From positions 1 to 40,273 of the forward strand of contig JANQLF010000288.1 of the NCBI GenBank assembly GCA_028280785.1: a DNA stretch of 40,273 nt. Direction: 5' to 3'. The notes below the pieces were generated by a model. That model was given only the letters and a program-made list of their open reading frames with translations. It did no database searches and was not told the origin of the DNA. This document shows positions 8,017 to 16,625 of the stretch, piece after piece. Each line of letters opens with the position of its first letter. The first letter of the stretch is position 1. The translations under genes and the position numbers were made by a program. This DNA is from Planctomycetota bacterium (GTDB lineage: Bacteria > Planctomycetota > UBA11346).

Positions 8017-9153
8017 ATGAGAATAAACTGGGATAAAATTATTGAGATATATTGCAGTCAGGAACAATTGCAGCGATGTCATCAAGAATTGTCAGAGGCA
8101 GTAAAGCAGCGTTTAATTGAAAAAGGTAATACAGCATTAGCGGTCGGCCCATTTAGCGTCATGGATAAGAACCTGGTGCCGCCGAGTGGTGATAAACATG
8201 ATTTTATACGTTCACCTACCTATGCTTGGCCAAATCCAGATACACCAGATGGCTTGCCATATATTTGGAAAGATGGTGAAACTGGCCCAGCGGTAAAAAG
8301 TCCGGACTATGATCAGGCGCGCCTTGGTGAATTTACCAGAGCAATAAAAGAATTGTCTTGGGCATATTTTGCGAGTGGTGAAGAGCGTTACGCAGAACGA
8401 GCTGTGTTCTTGTTGGAAACATGGTTTATTAATCCTGCAACAAAAATGAACCCCAACTTAACCTTTTCAAAATATACGCCTGGTATGGAGCCTCCGTATC
8501 CAACTGGTGTGATATCGACCCATACGTGGGTGGATATGATGCAGGCTATTGGTGTATTGGCTGGTAGTGCAGCGTGGACTTTGAGTTTACACGAATCGCT
8601 CCAGGAATGGTTCAAGGAGTTCCTTGAGTGGCTGCAAAGTAGTGAGCAGGGTATCGCTGAGGATAATTTTAAGAATAACCGTGGCATTTGGTATGATGCG
8701 CAATTGATTTCATTTGCGCTGTTTGTGGGTGATGAATCCTTGGCCAAGGAAACGTTTAAGAATAAATCGATAAGACGATTGGACGAGCAAGTTGCAGCAG
8801 ATGGAAGCTTGCCCGAAGAACTTAAACGAACGGCTAGTTTGAGTTATAGCATTATGACTTTGCGCGCATTTTCATTAGTTGCTTTAATGGGCGAACGAAT
8901 TGATGCAGACCTTTGGCATCATCGCAGCAGTGATGGAGGAGATTTGCGTTTAGCTTTGGACTTTATCGCGCCCTATCTGGGTAATGCCGAGGCGTGGCCA
9001 TATGAACAAATTAAAGAGCCTCGATCTGATCAAGCATTTATGATTTGGGCGCCAGCAGCGTTGGCATACCAAGACCCGTCATTACGTGACGTATTAGCAG
9101 CGTTGGGTCAGGAAGTTTGCGATTCGAGTTTAGAATTGGCTTTATTTGCTTAG
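8017..9153 (+). CDS. Alginate-lyase-fold protein (PF05426-like), cytoplasmic, with changed catalytic motif
   Basis: A 378-aa protein with features of the alginate lyase family: SPTYAWPNPDTPDGLPY near the N-terminus, the helix WFINPATKMNPNLTFSKY, and a late helix RTASLSYS (R271, Y277). The family's NNHGxxYDxQ motif appears as NNRGIWYDAQ (220-229), so the expected catalytic His is Arg222. No signal peptide is present, so it should act inside the cell, perhaps on imported oligosaccharides. Shine-Dalgarno GGAG (8005-8008) is 8 nt from the ATG. The gene is convergent with the AraC regulator (4-bp overlap) and near a sulfatase gene, so breakdown of a sulfated or uronic-acid polysaccharide is a reasonable inference. 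Whether it is a true lyase is uncertain because of the His change. Confidence 0.75.
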   Translation: MRINWDKIIEIYCSQEQLQRCHQELSEAVKQRLIEKGNTALAVGPFSVMDKNLVPPSGDKHDFIRSPTYAWPNPDTPDGLPYIWKDGETGPAVKSPDYDQARLGEFTRAIKELSWAYFASGEERYAERAVFLLETWFINPATKMNPNLTFSKYTPGMEPPYPTGVISTHTWVDMMQAIGVLAGSAAWTLSLHESLQEWFKEFLEWLQSSEQGIAEDNFKNNRGIWYDAQLISFALFVGDESLAKETFKNKSIRRLDEQVAADGSLPEELKRTASLSYSIMTLRAFSLVALMGERIDADLWHHRSSDGGDLRLALDFIAPYLGNAEAWPYEQIKEPRSDQAFMIWAPAALAYQDPSLRDVLAALGQEVCDSSLELALFA

Positions 9154-9983
9154 GCGTATTGCTTGCGGTAGGCGCGTGGACTCATGCCCATGACTTTACT
9201 GAATTGTTTGCTAAATGAAAAAGGATCGGGGTAGGCGAGTTCTTCGGCGACATCGGCAATACTAGATTCTTGGTCGAGTAATAATTCAGCAGCAGCTTCG
9301 CAACGACGACGAATTTGGAATTCTTTAGGTAGGCAGCCGAGATCTTGTCTGAATAAATGACGTAGGGCATCCATGCTGATATGAAATTCGTCAGCGATGT
9401 TTTCTATGGGCACATTACGATTGATGTCGGCGCTTAAGGCTTTTTGAATTTTTTGTGATAAAGCGCGATCACGTTTGCTCAGCGGCGATGGTGGAATTTG
9501 TAAGAGCGCGAGTAATTGATGTAAGTGATTAATATTTTCAGCAGTGTCGTGCGCACTGGTGGTGCTGTCTAAGCCGGAAAACCATTGCCAAAACAGATCG
9601 ATGTGTTGTGAACTTTTTTCCAAAGAAGCGAAGCGTTGTTGTGGGTCGATTAAATCGAGTTTACACAGGGCTTGCCATTGCAGGCGCGGTAAGACTAAGG
9701 CCAATTCAAGATAATTATCTTGTTGCGGTCGTTCGACACGATGTGGCTGGTCAGGTGACCGAATAAAACAATCGCCAGGTTTTAAATCGTAACGCTGATT
9801 ATGTTCGTCAAAACAGGTAACCGCACCGTCGATAAGCCACAACCAACGATAAATAGGACTGAGATCGTTTTTCACAGAAGGGAGATTGCGGCGCTGGACA
9901 ATGGTGGCGTGAATACCGCCTGGTCCCCAGTGCTGGTGCTCGGGGATACGTCGTAGCCGCTGTTTGAGCTGATACCACTTCAT
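9150..9983 (-). CDS. AraC-family transcriptional regulator
   Basis: A 277-aa protein. The N-terminal half is a cupin-like sensor domain (LKPGDCFIRSPDQPHRVERP). The C-terminal 100 residues contain two helix-turn-helix motifs of AraC type (NIADEFHISMDALRHLFRQD and SIADVAEELAYPDPFSFSKQF, ending MGMSPRAYRKQY). It lies between the alginate-lyase-like gene (convergent, 4-bp overlap) and the divergent sulfatase gene, so it is probably the local regulator of carbohydrate use. The ligand is unknown. Confidence 0.93.
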   Translation of the reverse strand: MKWYQLKQRLRRIPEHQHWGPGGIHATIVQRRNLPSVKNDLSPIYRWLWLIDGAVTCFDEHNQRYDLKPGDCFIRSPDQPHRVERPQQDNYLELALVLPRLQWQALCKLDLIDPQQRFASLEKSSQHIDLFWQWFSGLDSTTSAHDTAENINHLHQLLALLQIPPSPLSKRDRALSQKIQKALSADINRNVPIENIADEFHISMDALRHLFRQDLGCLPKEFQIRRRCEAAAELLLDQESSIADVAEELAYPDPFSFSKQFSKVMGMSPRAYRKQYA

Positions 9984-10026
9984 AAAACAAGCTCACAAGT
10001 TTTTGACATGTTTGGAAGTTTATGCC

Positions 10027-10046
10027 ATGGAAATGAGATGGAAATG
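10027..10046. promoter_or_regulatory. Direct repeat ATGGAAATG x2, candidate AraC operator
   Basis: ATGGAAATG occurs at 10027-10035 and 10038-10046, an 11-bp period, in the 88-bp gap between the divergent araC-type and sulfatase genes. Direct repeats of this kind suit AraC-family binding, but the assignment is an inference. A TTGACA lies upstream at 10003-10008. Confidence 0.4.
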
Positions 10047-10071
10047 CCTAATATAGACGCTGGAGATGAAA

Positions 10072-11571
10072 ATGACGAAACCAAATATTTTGATATTTAT
10101 GACAGACCAGCAGCGCGCACAGACGGTTTTCCCAGAACATCCAGCGAAAACACCGTATCTGGATATCTTTCATAAAGAGGGGATCATGTTTACTCAGGCA
10201 CGTTGCCCATCTCCGCATTGCTGTCCGTCGCGAGCAACTTTTTTCACCGGTCTTTATCCAAGCGAACATGGGGTGTGGCATAATGTGAATGTGCACAACG
10301 CCATTTCACGTGGATTAAATGATGGTGTACGTGTTTGGAGTGATGATTTAGTTAAGGCTGGTTACACCTGTTCCTTTCACGGTAAATGGCATGTGAACGA
10401 TGACATGGGGCCGGAACATTACGGTTGGGCAGTCAATGGCATTGAGCGTGAAGCCAATCCACAAAAGGATAAAAAAGATTACAAGCAGCAATTAGAAAAC
10501 GATTGGGAAGGTCGTCGCCAACGGGCAATGAACCCAGCGCCGACAAAGCGTGAAGAGGGTGATATTGTTCGTCATGGTTACGGTCCCTACAAACATTATT
10601 TAATAGATGAAGATCCATTTCGTGATCAAGACGTGGTTAATAGTGGTTTAGCTGCATTAAAAGAATTATGTAAAAGCGATACACCATGGTGTACCTATGT
10701 TGGCACTTTGGGACCACATGATCCGTATCGTGTACCGCAGCGTTTTTTAGACATGTATAAAGACGCGCCGGTTGAACTGCCTGAAAGTTTCAGAGACGCG
10801 ATGCAGGATAAACCTGGTTTATATCGTCGTACCAAAGCGCGCTTTGATCAATTAAGTGACGAAGAACATAAACAGGCTATTCGCCATTATTGGGCTTTTT
10901 GTAGTTATGAAGATTGGTTATTCGGACAATTGCTCGATGAATTGGAGGCGAGTGGCCAAAAAGAAAATACCGTTGTGATTTATTGCAGCGATCACGGTGA
11001 TTATTTAGGTGATCATGGTATTTGGTGTAAAGGCCTACCATCGTTTACCGGTGCCTATGAAATTCCATTCTCTATACGTTGGCCAGCGGGATTAAAAAAT
11101 CCTGGCCGTCGTATTGATGCGCGTATTGGTTTAGAGGATATGGCTAAAACAGTCTTAGAGCTGAGCGATAATTCAGCATTAAAAGATTGGCCAGGGAGTG
11201 GGCGTAGCTTGGTGCCATTTATTAAAGATGAGGGGCCAAGTGATTGGCGAAGCGCGCATGCATCGCAGTCAAATGGCAATGAGCAATATGGTATTCAACG
11301 CAGTTGGGATGACGGTAATTGGCGCTTTGTCTTTAACGGCTACGACGAAGATGAGCTTTATGATTTAAATAATGATCCACATCAAATGATTAATCTAGCG
11401 CGAAATCCCGATTACGCAGATCAGGTTGCCGAATGTTATAGTAAGATGTGGGCATTCGCTTACGAGCATCGCGATCAATGCATTAATGAATACATCATGA
11501 CAGCCTTGGCAGAGTATGGTCCATCAACCGCATTTAATCGCGACGGTACACCAGTCGCAAGCGGGGGATAA
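10072..11571 (+). CDS. Type I (formylglycine) sulfatase, no signal peptide
   Basis: A 499-aa sulfatase of the S1/alkaline-phosphatase superfamily. It has the metal-binding D12 in IFMTDQQ, the C-X-P-S-R modification motif C50-C-P-S-R54 (HCCPSRATFFTG) and the later SDHGDYLGDHG metal motif near residue 306. It ends with the usual DPHQMINLARNP region. Cys50 should be converted to formylglycine by a maturase that is not in the window. There is no leader peptide, so it is cytoplasmic, unlike most secreted polysaccharide sulfatases. I chose the ATG at 10072 over 10066 because GGAG (10062-10065) directly abuts the first ATG but is 6 nt from the second. The substrate is unknown; the neighbours suggest a carbohydrate sulfate. 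Confidence 0.92.
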   Translation: MTKPNILIFMTDQQRAQTVFPEHPAKTPYLDIFHKEGIMFTQARCPSPHCCPSRATFFTGLYPSEHGVWHNVNVHNAISRGLNDGVRVWSDDLVKAGYTCSFHGKWHVNDDMGPEHYGWAVNGIEREANPQKDKKDYKQQLENDWEGRRQRAMNPAPTKREEGDIVRHGYGPYKHYLIDEDPFRDQDVVNSGLAALKELCKSDTPWCTYVGTLGPHDPYRVPQRFLDMYKDAPVELPESFRDAMQDKPGLYRRTKARFDQLSDEEHKQAIRHYWAFCSYEDWLFGQLLDELEASGQKENTVVIYCSDHGDYLGDHGIWCKGLPSFTGAYEIPFSIRWPAGLKNPGRRIDARIGLEDMAKTVLELSDNSALKDWPGSGRSLVPFIKDEGPSDWRSAHASQSNGNEQYGIQRSWDDGNWRFVFNGYDEDELYDLNNDPHQMINLARNPDYADQVAECYSKMWAFAYEHRDQCINEYIMTALAEYGPSTAFNRDGTPVASGG

Positions 11572-11668
11572 CCTGGGACCGCGAGTGCGATAATTGTTAT
11601 TCTTGGGTAACTTGCATACAAATATAATTATGTGATTACTTAGGATTTTTTTGTTGTGTCAGTTAATG

Positions 11669-11738
11669 CCCGGGAGGGTCGAGCACCAGCTCGACCAGCA
11701 ACGCCTTCTTGGTCGAGCTGGTGCTCGACCTTCCCGGG
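11669..11738. repeat. REP-like nested palindrome (29-bp arms)
   Basis: Two 29-nt arms (11669-11697 and 11710-11738) are inverted copies with one mismatch around a 12-nt loop. Each arm itself contains GGTCGAGC-ACCA-GCTCGACC or its complement, and CCCGGG closes the outside, so the element can fold as a cruciform. It is GC-rich compared with its flanks and lies between convergent genes. It resembles a REP/BIME or small MITE-like unit. No second copy is visible in this window. Confidence 0.75.
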
Positions 11739-11797
11739 TAGGCTCTTGGGATCGACAATTATTGATTTCATGCAGGCGTCCTCACCTGCAGCATTAC

Positions 11798-11838
11798 AAA
11801 ATCAAAAACCGTGGCTACAAGCCACGGTTTTTGATTTT
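11798..11838. terminator. Bidirectional rho-independent terminator between sulfatase and nrdB
   Basis: A perfect 19-bp inverted repeat with a 3-nt loop (core CCGTGGCT-ACA-AGCCACGG) is flanked by A-rich and T-rich arms, giving a U-tract in both directions. It lies between the convergent sulfatase and nrdB genes and would end both transcripts. Confidence 0.85.
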
Positions 11839-11857
11839 CCCTCTCCTCTCAACTTGA

Positions 11858-13153
11858 CTACCAGCTAAGCTGGCCGCCAACCTGATATTCCGTAACGCGG
11901 GTCTCGAAGAAGTTTTTCTCTTTGTTGAGATCAAGAACTTCGCTCATCCATGGGAATGGATTAGTGGCTTCCGGCCACAATGGTTCGAGCCCGATTTGTT
12001 GACAACGACGGTTGGCAACAAACTGCAAGTAATCTTGGAACATACCCGCATTCAAACCGAGGACGCCACGAGGCATGGTGTCGACAGCATATGCGTATTC
12101 CAGATCAACAGCGGTACGTATTAAATCTTTTACGTGCTCTTGGAAATCTTCAGTCCACAGATGTGGATTTTCCATTTTAATAGTATTGATCATATCAATA
12201 CCGAAATTTAAGTGCATCGATTCATCGCGCAGGATGTATTGGAATTGCTCAGCAGCACCAATCATCATGTTGCGACGACCGAATGAAAGAACTTGGACGA
12301 AACCGACGTAGAAGAAAATACCTTCCATGCAGACGTAGAAGCCAATTAAGTTGCGCAAAAATCGTTGGTCAGCTTCAGGGGTGCCGGTTTTGAAATTCGG
12401 ATCGACAAGATCTTGAGTGAATTGTAATTCGTAAGCAGCCTTGTCGTGAATCGCAGGAACTTCGCGATACATGTTAAAGACTTCTTGTTCGTCCATGCCA
12501 AGGCTTTCAATAATGTATTGATAAGCGTGGGTGTGGACGGCTTCCTCGAATGATTGGCGCAATAAGTATTGGCGGCATTCAGGATTAGTGATGTGACGAT
12601 AAATCGAAAGTACGATATTATTCGCTACCAAGCTATCTGCGGTTGAGAAGAAGCCGAGGTTGCGCTTGATAATGGTGCGCTCGTCTTCTGATAATTTATC
12701 GCTCTTCCACAAAGCAACGTCACCAGACATGTTGACTTCTTGCGGCATCCAGTGATTAGCACAGCCATCAATATATTTATCCCAAGCCCATTGGTATTTA
12801 AATGGAACTAATTGATTTAAATCTGATTTGCAGTTGATGATTTTCTTTTCATCAACACTGATGCGCGCGTCCTCGCCATCGAGCATGTGTGGCGTATTAA
12901 TTTGTTCTTTACGCCAGTCGATGCTACTGGTGGTGCTTGCTGCTTCGGTTTGCAATGGCTGCTTAATTTTTGGTTCCTCAGGAACCGCTGCAGCTTCAAC
13001 GTCAACGCTTTCTGGTGCGTGAGCAACAGCGGTAGCAGTTGGGGTGTCGATTTGCACTTGCGCAGCAGGAGCTGGTGCAGGTGTCGCTGCCGGAGCTGGG
13101 CTTACCGGCTGAGCGCTTGGTACTTCGTCTTCAAAAGAATCCCAATTTAACAT
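11858..13153 (-). CDS. nrdB: Class Ia ribonucleotide reductase beta subunit NrdB
   Basis: A 431-aa radical-generating subunit. Di-iron ligands and the radical tyrosine are visible in EEAVHTHAY (E about 202, H about 205, Y about 209, spacing E-x2-H-x3-Y), so it is a tyrosyl-radical class Ia protein and not the Phe-containing Chlamydia type. The first Asp ligand is in [13 protein letters not shown]. The C-terminus ([14 protein letters not shown]) should dock with NrdA. The first 80 residues are a Pro/Ala/Val/Glu-rich linker, after which [17 protein letters not shown] begins the conserved part; similar extensions occur in gammaproteobacterial NrdB proteins. AAAGGAT gives a good ribosome site. 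The gene follows nrdA by 30 bp and ends at a strong bidirectional terminator. Confidence 0.96.
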   Translation of the reverse strand: MLNWDSFEDEVPSAQPVSPAPAATPAPAPAAQVQIDTPTATAVAHAPESVDVEAAAVPEEPKIKQPLQTEAASTTSSIDWRKEQINTPHMLDGEDARISVDEKKIINCKSDLNQLVPFKYQWAWDKYIDGCANHWMPQEVNMSGDVALWKSDKLSEDERTIIKRNLGFFSTADSLVANNIVLSIYRHITNPECRQYLLRQSFEEAVHTHAYQYIIESLGMDEQEVFNMYREVPAIHDKAAYELQFTQDLVDPNFKTGTPEADQRFLRNLIGFYVCMEGIFFYVGFVQVLSFGRRNMMIGAAEQFQYILRDESMHLNFGIDMINTIKMENPHLWTEDFQEHVKDLIRTAVDLEYAYAVDTMPRGVLGLNAGMFQDYLQFVANRRCQQIGLEPLWPEATNPFPWMSEVLDLNKEKNFFETRVTEYQVGGQLSW

Positions 13154-13183
13154 GGTGTTTTATCCTTTCTTTTTAACCGGTAA

Positions 13184-16012
13184 TTATTGGCAGGCTTCAC
13201 AGTCTGGGTCGAGGATGGAGCAGACTTTTGGTGCCGCTGCTTCGTCGGCATTGGGAACAGCATTTAATTCACCGCCTTTACCTGTGCTCTTCTCAACGTG
13301 GGTTGCACCCATAGAGCGGAGGTAGTAGGTGGTCTTCAGACCAGACTTCCATGCGTTCATGTAAATCTGTTCGATCTTGCGACCATTTGGTTCGGCGACG
13401 TAAATGTTTAATGATTGTGATTGGTCGATCCATTTTTGGCGAGCAGAGCCAGCAGCGATTAACCATTTTGGATGTACTTCAAATGCACATTCAAATAATT
13501 TTTTCAGTTCATCTGGGATGCGTGGAATTTGTTGCAGGCTGCCGTCATAATATTTGAGGTCTTCTGCCATTTGACGATCCCACAGACCAAGTTTCTTTAA
13601 TTCAGAAACCAAGTGCATGTTGATAACGGTAAAGTCACCGGACATGTTGGCTTTCACATAAAGGTTTTGGTAAATTGGTTCGATCGATTGACCAACACCA
13701 GCGATATTTGAAATCGTTGCGGTTGGCGCGATAGCTAAGCAGTTCGAGTTGCGAATACCGTGATCAGCAATGTGTTTGCGAACCACTTCCCAATCCATGG
13801 TTGATGTATTGCTTTGGTTAACTTCACTTTGGCGCTCGTCTTTGAGTAATTGAACGCTGTCGACTGGTAAAATACCCTTCGACCACAAGCTGCCTGGGTA
13901 GCTTTGGTATGAGCCGCGCTCTTTAGCGAGTCGGCTTGAACCAAGAATCGCGTAGTACGAAACAATTTCCATGCTCTCGTCAGCAAAGGTTACCGCTTCA
14001 GTTGAGCTGTATGGAATGCGTTGAATCGCCAGTGCATCTTGGAAGCCCATAATGCCGAGACCAACTGGACGGTGACGCAAATTACTGCGGCGCGCTTCAG
14101 GTACGGTATAGAGATTAATATCGATAACATTGTCGAGCATGCGAATCGCAACGGCAATGGTCTCTTCGATTTTCTCTTTATCGATGCCTTCAGGGGTAGT
14201 GTGCGCAGCAAGGTTTACTGAGCCGAGGTTACATACGGCAGTTTCTTCGCTGGAAGTATTTAAAGTAATTTCGGTGCACAGGTTTGAGCTGTGAACAACA
14301 CCACAGTGCTGTTGTGGGCTACGAATATTACAGGCGTCTTTAAAGGTGATCCATGGATGACCAGTTTCAAAGAGCATGCTTAATAATTTGCGCCACAGGT
14401 CACTGGCTTTGACTTTCTTGGCAACTTTCATTTGCCCAGCTTCAGCGAGTGCTTCGTAGCGCTCATAAGCTTCGCGGAATTTATTACCGTACAGATCATG
14501 CAGGTCGGTGGTTTCGTCTGGGCTGAATAAGGTCCAGTCACCGTCATTTTCGACGCGCTCCATGAATAAATCAGGAACCCATGCCGCGGTGTTCATGTCG
14601 TGAGTACGACGACGATCATCACCGGTATTTTTGCGTAGATCTAGGAATTCTTCAAAGTCGATGTGCCAAGTTTCTAAGTAAGCACAAACGGCACCTTTAC
14701 GGCGACCGCCTTGGTTAACCGCAACAGCGGTGTCGTTGGCAACTTTAAGGAATGGAATAACGCCTTGGCTCTTACCGTTGGTACCTTTGATGTGGCTGCC
14801 GAGGCCGCGCACGTTGGTCCAGTCATTGCCAAGACCACCAGAGAATTTACTCAACAATGCGTTGTCGCGAATGCCTTTGTAAATATCACCAAGGTCGTCT
14901 TGGACGGTGGTTAAGAAGCATGAGGATAATTGTGGGCTGATGCAGCCAGAATTAAACAGAGTTGGGGTTGAGCTGACAAATCGCAGGCTTGAGAGTTGCT
15001 CATAAAAGCTGATGGCAACGGCTTCGCGGTCGACTTCACCAACCGATAAACCCATGGCAACGCGCATCCAGAATGCTTGTGGCAATTCGATGCGACGGCC
15101 ATCGATGTGTTGGAAATAACGATCGCGTAAGGTTTGCAGGCCTAGGAATTGGAAGGAGTAGTCGCGATCAAGGACACATGCTTTCGCAATGCGCTCTAAA
15201 TCGAAATTTAAGAGGTCCTTGCTTAATAAATCGGCTTCAACGCCTTGGCGGATATAATTAGAAAAATATTCGCTCCATTGGCCTTTAAGCTCTTCTTGGG
15301 TGAGTTGCTCTCCACAGGTTTCTTCACGTAATTGGTCGAGTAATAAACGTGCCGCAACGTAGGTGTAATTTGGCTCCTCTTCGATGCGCATGCGCGCTGC
15401 CAATAATAATGCTTCGCCAACCTCCTTGAGCGAAACGCCATCAAATAAACTTGCGACGGTATCTTTTAAAATCTTTTCAGGTTCAACGCCATCTAGGTCA
15501 GTACAGGCTTCGTTTACCACACGTTCTAAGCGAGCGCCGTTAATTGGTTGGCTAGAACCATCTGGATGTTTGACGTTGATGGCAGGAAAGGTGAATTCGC
15601 TTTCTTCTGCACTTGGTTTTTCTTCAGCGCGTGCTTGGCGACGTTCTTCGCGGTAGAGTACATAACGACGAGCGGCGTCATGTTGACTAGCGCGCATTAA
15701 AACGAGTTCGGCTTGGTCTTGTACTTCTTCGACCATGAAGCTGCCACCTTCTGGGCGGCGTGAGGCGAGTTGCTCACAAACTTGGCGGGCAAGCAATGCA
15801 GCGAGGTCGCGCATTTGGGCTGATAAATATTCGCCACCGTCAGCGGCGGGGAGTGCTTTGGCTAGTGCACGGGCGATGCGTTCGGGATCGAATGGACGTA
15901 ATGTCCCGTCGCGAGAGATGACGCGGTGCTTAGCAAAGATGGATGGGTCGAGGTCACTGATCTTGACGCTATCAAGATCAGCTTGAGCGGAGCTGGAGGT
16001 GGTGGTGCTCAT
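13184..16012 (-). CDS. nrdA: Class Ia ribonucleotide reductase alpha subunit NrdA, two ATP-cones
   Basis: A 942-aa catalytic subunit that reduces ribonucleotides to deoxyribonucleotides. Two ATP-cone domains occupy about residues 25-120 (VISRDGTLRPFDPERI) and 145-235 (AINVKHPDGSSQPINGARLE), implying dATP feedback control. The active site is complete: the Cys of QLSSCFL near 364, NLCTE near 575-580, AVCNLGS near 593, the radical-transfer pair in TTYYLRSMG near 895, and C-terminal redox cysteines in DPDCEACQ (938 and 941). Length fits two-cone NrdA proteins. Transcription probably starts near 16208 from a promoter covered by NrdR-like boxes, leaving a leader of about 195 nt. The Shine-Dalgarno sequence before the ATG is poor. 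Confidence 0.97.
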   Translation of the reverse strand: MSTTTSSSAQADLDSVKISDLDPSIFAKHRVISRDGTLRPFDPERIARALAKALPAADGGEYLSAQMRDLAALLARQVCEQLASRRPEGGSFMVEEVQDQAELVLMRASQHDAARRYVLYREERRQARAEEKPSAEESEFTFPAINVKHPDGSSQPINGARLERVVNEACTDLDGVEPEKILKDTVASLFDGVSLKEVGEALLLAARMRIEEEPNYTYVAARLLLDQLREETCGEQLTQEELKGQWSEYFSNYIRQGVEADLLSKDLLNFDLERIAKACVLDRDYSFQFLGLQTLRDRYFQHIDGRRIELPQAFWMRVAMGLSVGEVDREAVAISFYEQLSSLRFVSSTPTLFNSGCISPQLSSCFLTTVQDDLGDIYKGIRDNALLSKFSGGLGNDWTNVRGLGSHIKGTNGKSQGVIPFLKVANDTAVAVNQGGRRKGAVCAYLETWHIDFEEFLDLRKNTGDDRRRTHDMNTAAWVPDLFMERVENDGDWTLFSPDETTDLHDLYGNKFREAYERYEALAEAGQMKVAKKVKASDLWRKLLSMLFETGHPWITFKDACNIRSPQQHCGVVHSSNLCTEITLNTSSEETAVCNLGSVNLAAHTTPEGIDKEKIEETIAVAIRMLDNVIDINLYTVPEARRSNLRHRPVGLGIMGFQDALAIQRIPYSSTEAVTFADESMEIVSYYAILGSSRLAKERGSYQSYPGSLWSKGILPVDSVQLLKDERQSEVNQSNTSTMDWEVVRKHIADHGIRNSNCLAIAPTATISNIAGVGQSIEPIYQNLYVKANMSGDFTVINMHLVSELKKLGLWDRQMAEDLKYYDGSLQQIPRIPDELKKLFECAFEVHPKWLIAAGSARQKWIDQSQSLNIYVAEPNGRKIEQIYMNAWKSGLKTTYYLRSMGATHVEKSTGKGGELNAVPNADEAAAPKVCSILDPDCEACQ

Positions 16013-16212
16013 GTAGGACAGGCCTTGTGAAAGGGGTGGAGAAGGAGGGATTCGAGGAGGACATAGCTTGCCTAGGGCAAATCTGCGAATTTTTTCACAA
16101 ATTTACAAGACGCTTCGCGAAGAAGTGTGCGCAAGAGCCTTAGAAATCAGTACTTAGAGTATTAAGATCGGGCAGCTCAAGTTGCTTTTTTTTCCACTAA
16201 GGGCTATGGGTG

Positions 16213-16259
16213 GCACAATATGTAGGACAATCTCATTCGTCAACCACAATATATCGTAG
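16213..16259 (-). promoter_or_regulatory. nrdA promoter overlapped by a pair of NrdR boxes
   Basis: Minus-strand -35 TTGACG (16238-16243) and -10 TATTGT (16215-16220) are 17 bp apart. Two 16-bp sites matching the NrdR consensus ACACWATATATWGTGT lie at 16244-16259 (about 12/16) and 16213-16228 (about 11/16). Their starts are 31 bp apart (15-bp gap), which is the classical three-turn spacing of NrdR box pairs. One box covers the -10 and the other abuts the -35, so repression of nrdAB by NrdR-(d)ATP is expected. The nrdR gene itself is not in the window. Confidence 0.75.
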
Positions 16260-16500
16260 TGGTTAATAGAAGCATAATTATCGCCTGCTAACATTAATAT
16301 AAATGCATGTGAATAAAGTGTTTACGATATATCATTAGGGTGTGATTCACCTACGAAGCACTAAGCAGCATAAGTGTCCGCTGTCGCAGGCTTTACGACG
16401 CATAATTTATAAACCATTGTAATTAAATAACTTACAATAATAATTCAATTTATTTTATATAAGTATATATTTTAATTATATTTATAACAAAAATAGCTGT

Positions 16501-16555
16501 TTGTGCTCAAAAATTGACCAGCAGATGCTGTGGTTTTAAGTATTGATGAGCACAA
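16501..16555. repeat. Nested inverted repeat upstream of PHP gene
   Basis: TTGTGCTCA (16501-16509) and TGAGCACAA (16547-16555) are perfect 9-bp inverted copies 37 bp apart. Inside them CCAGCA-GA-TGCTG forms a second small palindrome. The block covers the -35 region of the PHP gene promoter, so it may be an operator. Confidence 0.5.
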
Positions 16556-16568
16556 GATGTAGGGGCGA

Positions 16569-16574
16569 TATAAT
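16569..16574 (+). promoter_or_regulatory. -10 element TATAAT for PHP/dehydrogenase/pdxH operon
   Basis: A consensus TATAAT lies 51 nt before the ATG at 16626. The -35 is unclear (TTGATG at 16543-16548 is 20 bp away). Confidence 0.55.
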
Positions 16575-16625
16575 CGTACTTGCCTGTTTTAGCTATGGCT
16601 TAGGTTCCCTGCCCCAGGAGTGTTT

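Larger units (their letters stand above)
16013..16625. other. 613-bp divergent intergenic region, nrdA / PHP gene
   Basis: From left to right it holds the nrdA leader, the nrdA promoter with two NrdR-like boxes (16213-16259), an AT-rich stretch without a recognisable gene (about 16260-16500), a nested inverted repeat (16501-16555), and a TATAAT -10 element for the PHP gene (16569-16574). I see no RNA gene or small ORF with support. Confidence 0.7.

Noticed and set aside
12518..12560. Possibility that NrdB is a class Ic (Mn/Fe, Phe) protein
   Set aside because: The radical Tyr is present at the expected position (E-A-V-H-T-H-A-Y).
16322..16337. Third NrdR-like site (TTACGATATATCATTA)
   Set aside because: About 10/16 matches and no helical phasing with the other two; probably chance in AT-rich DNA.
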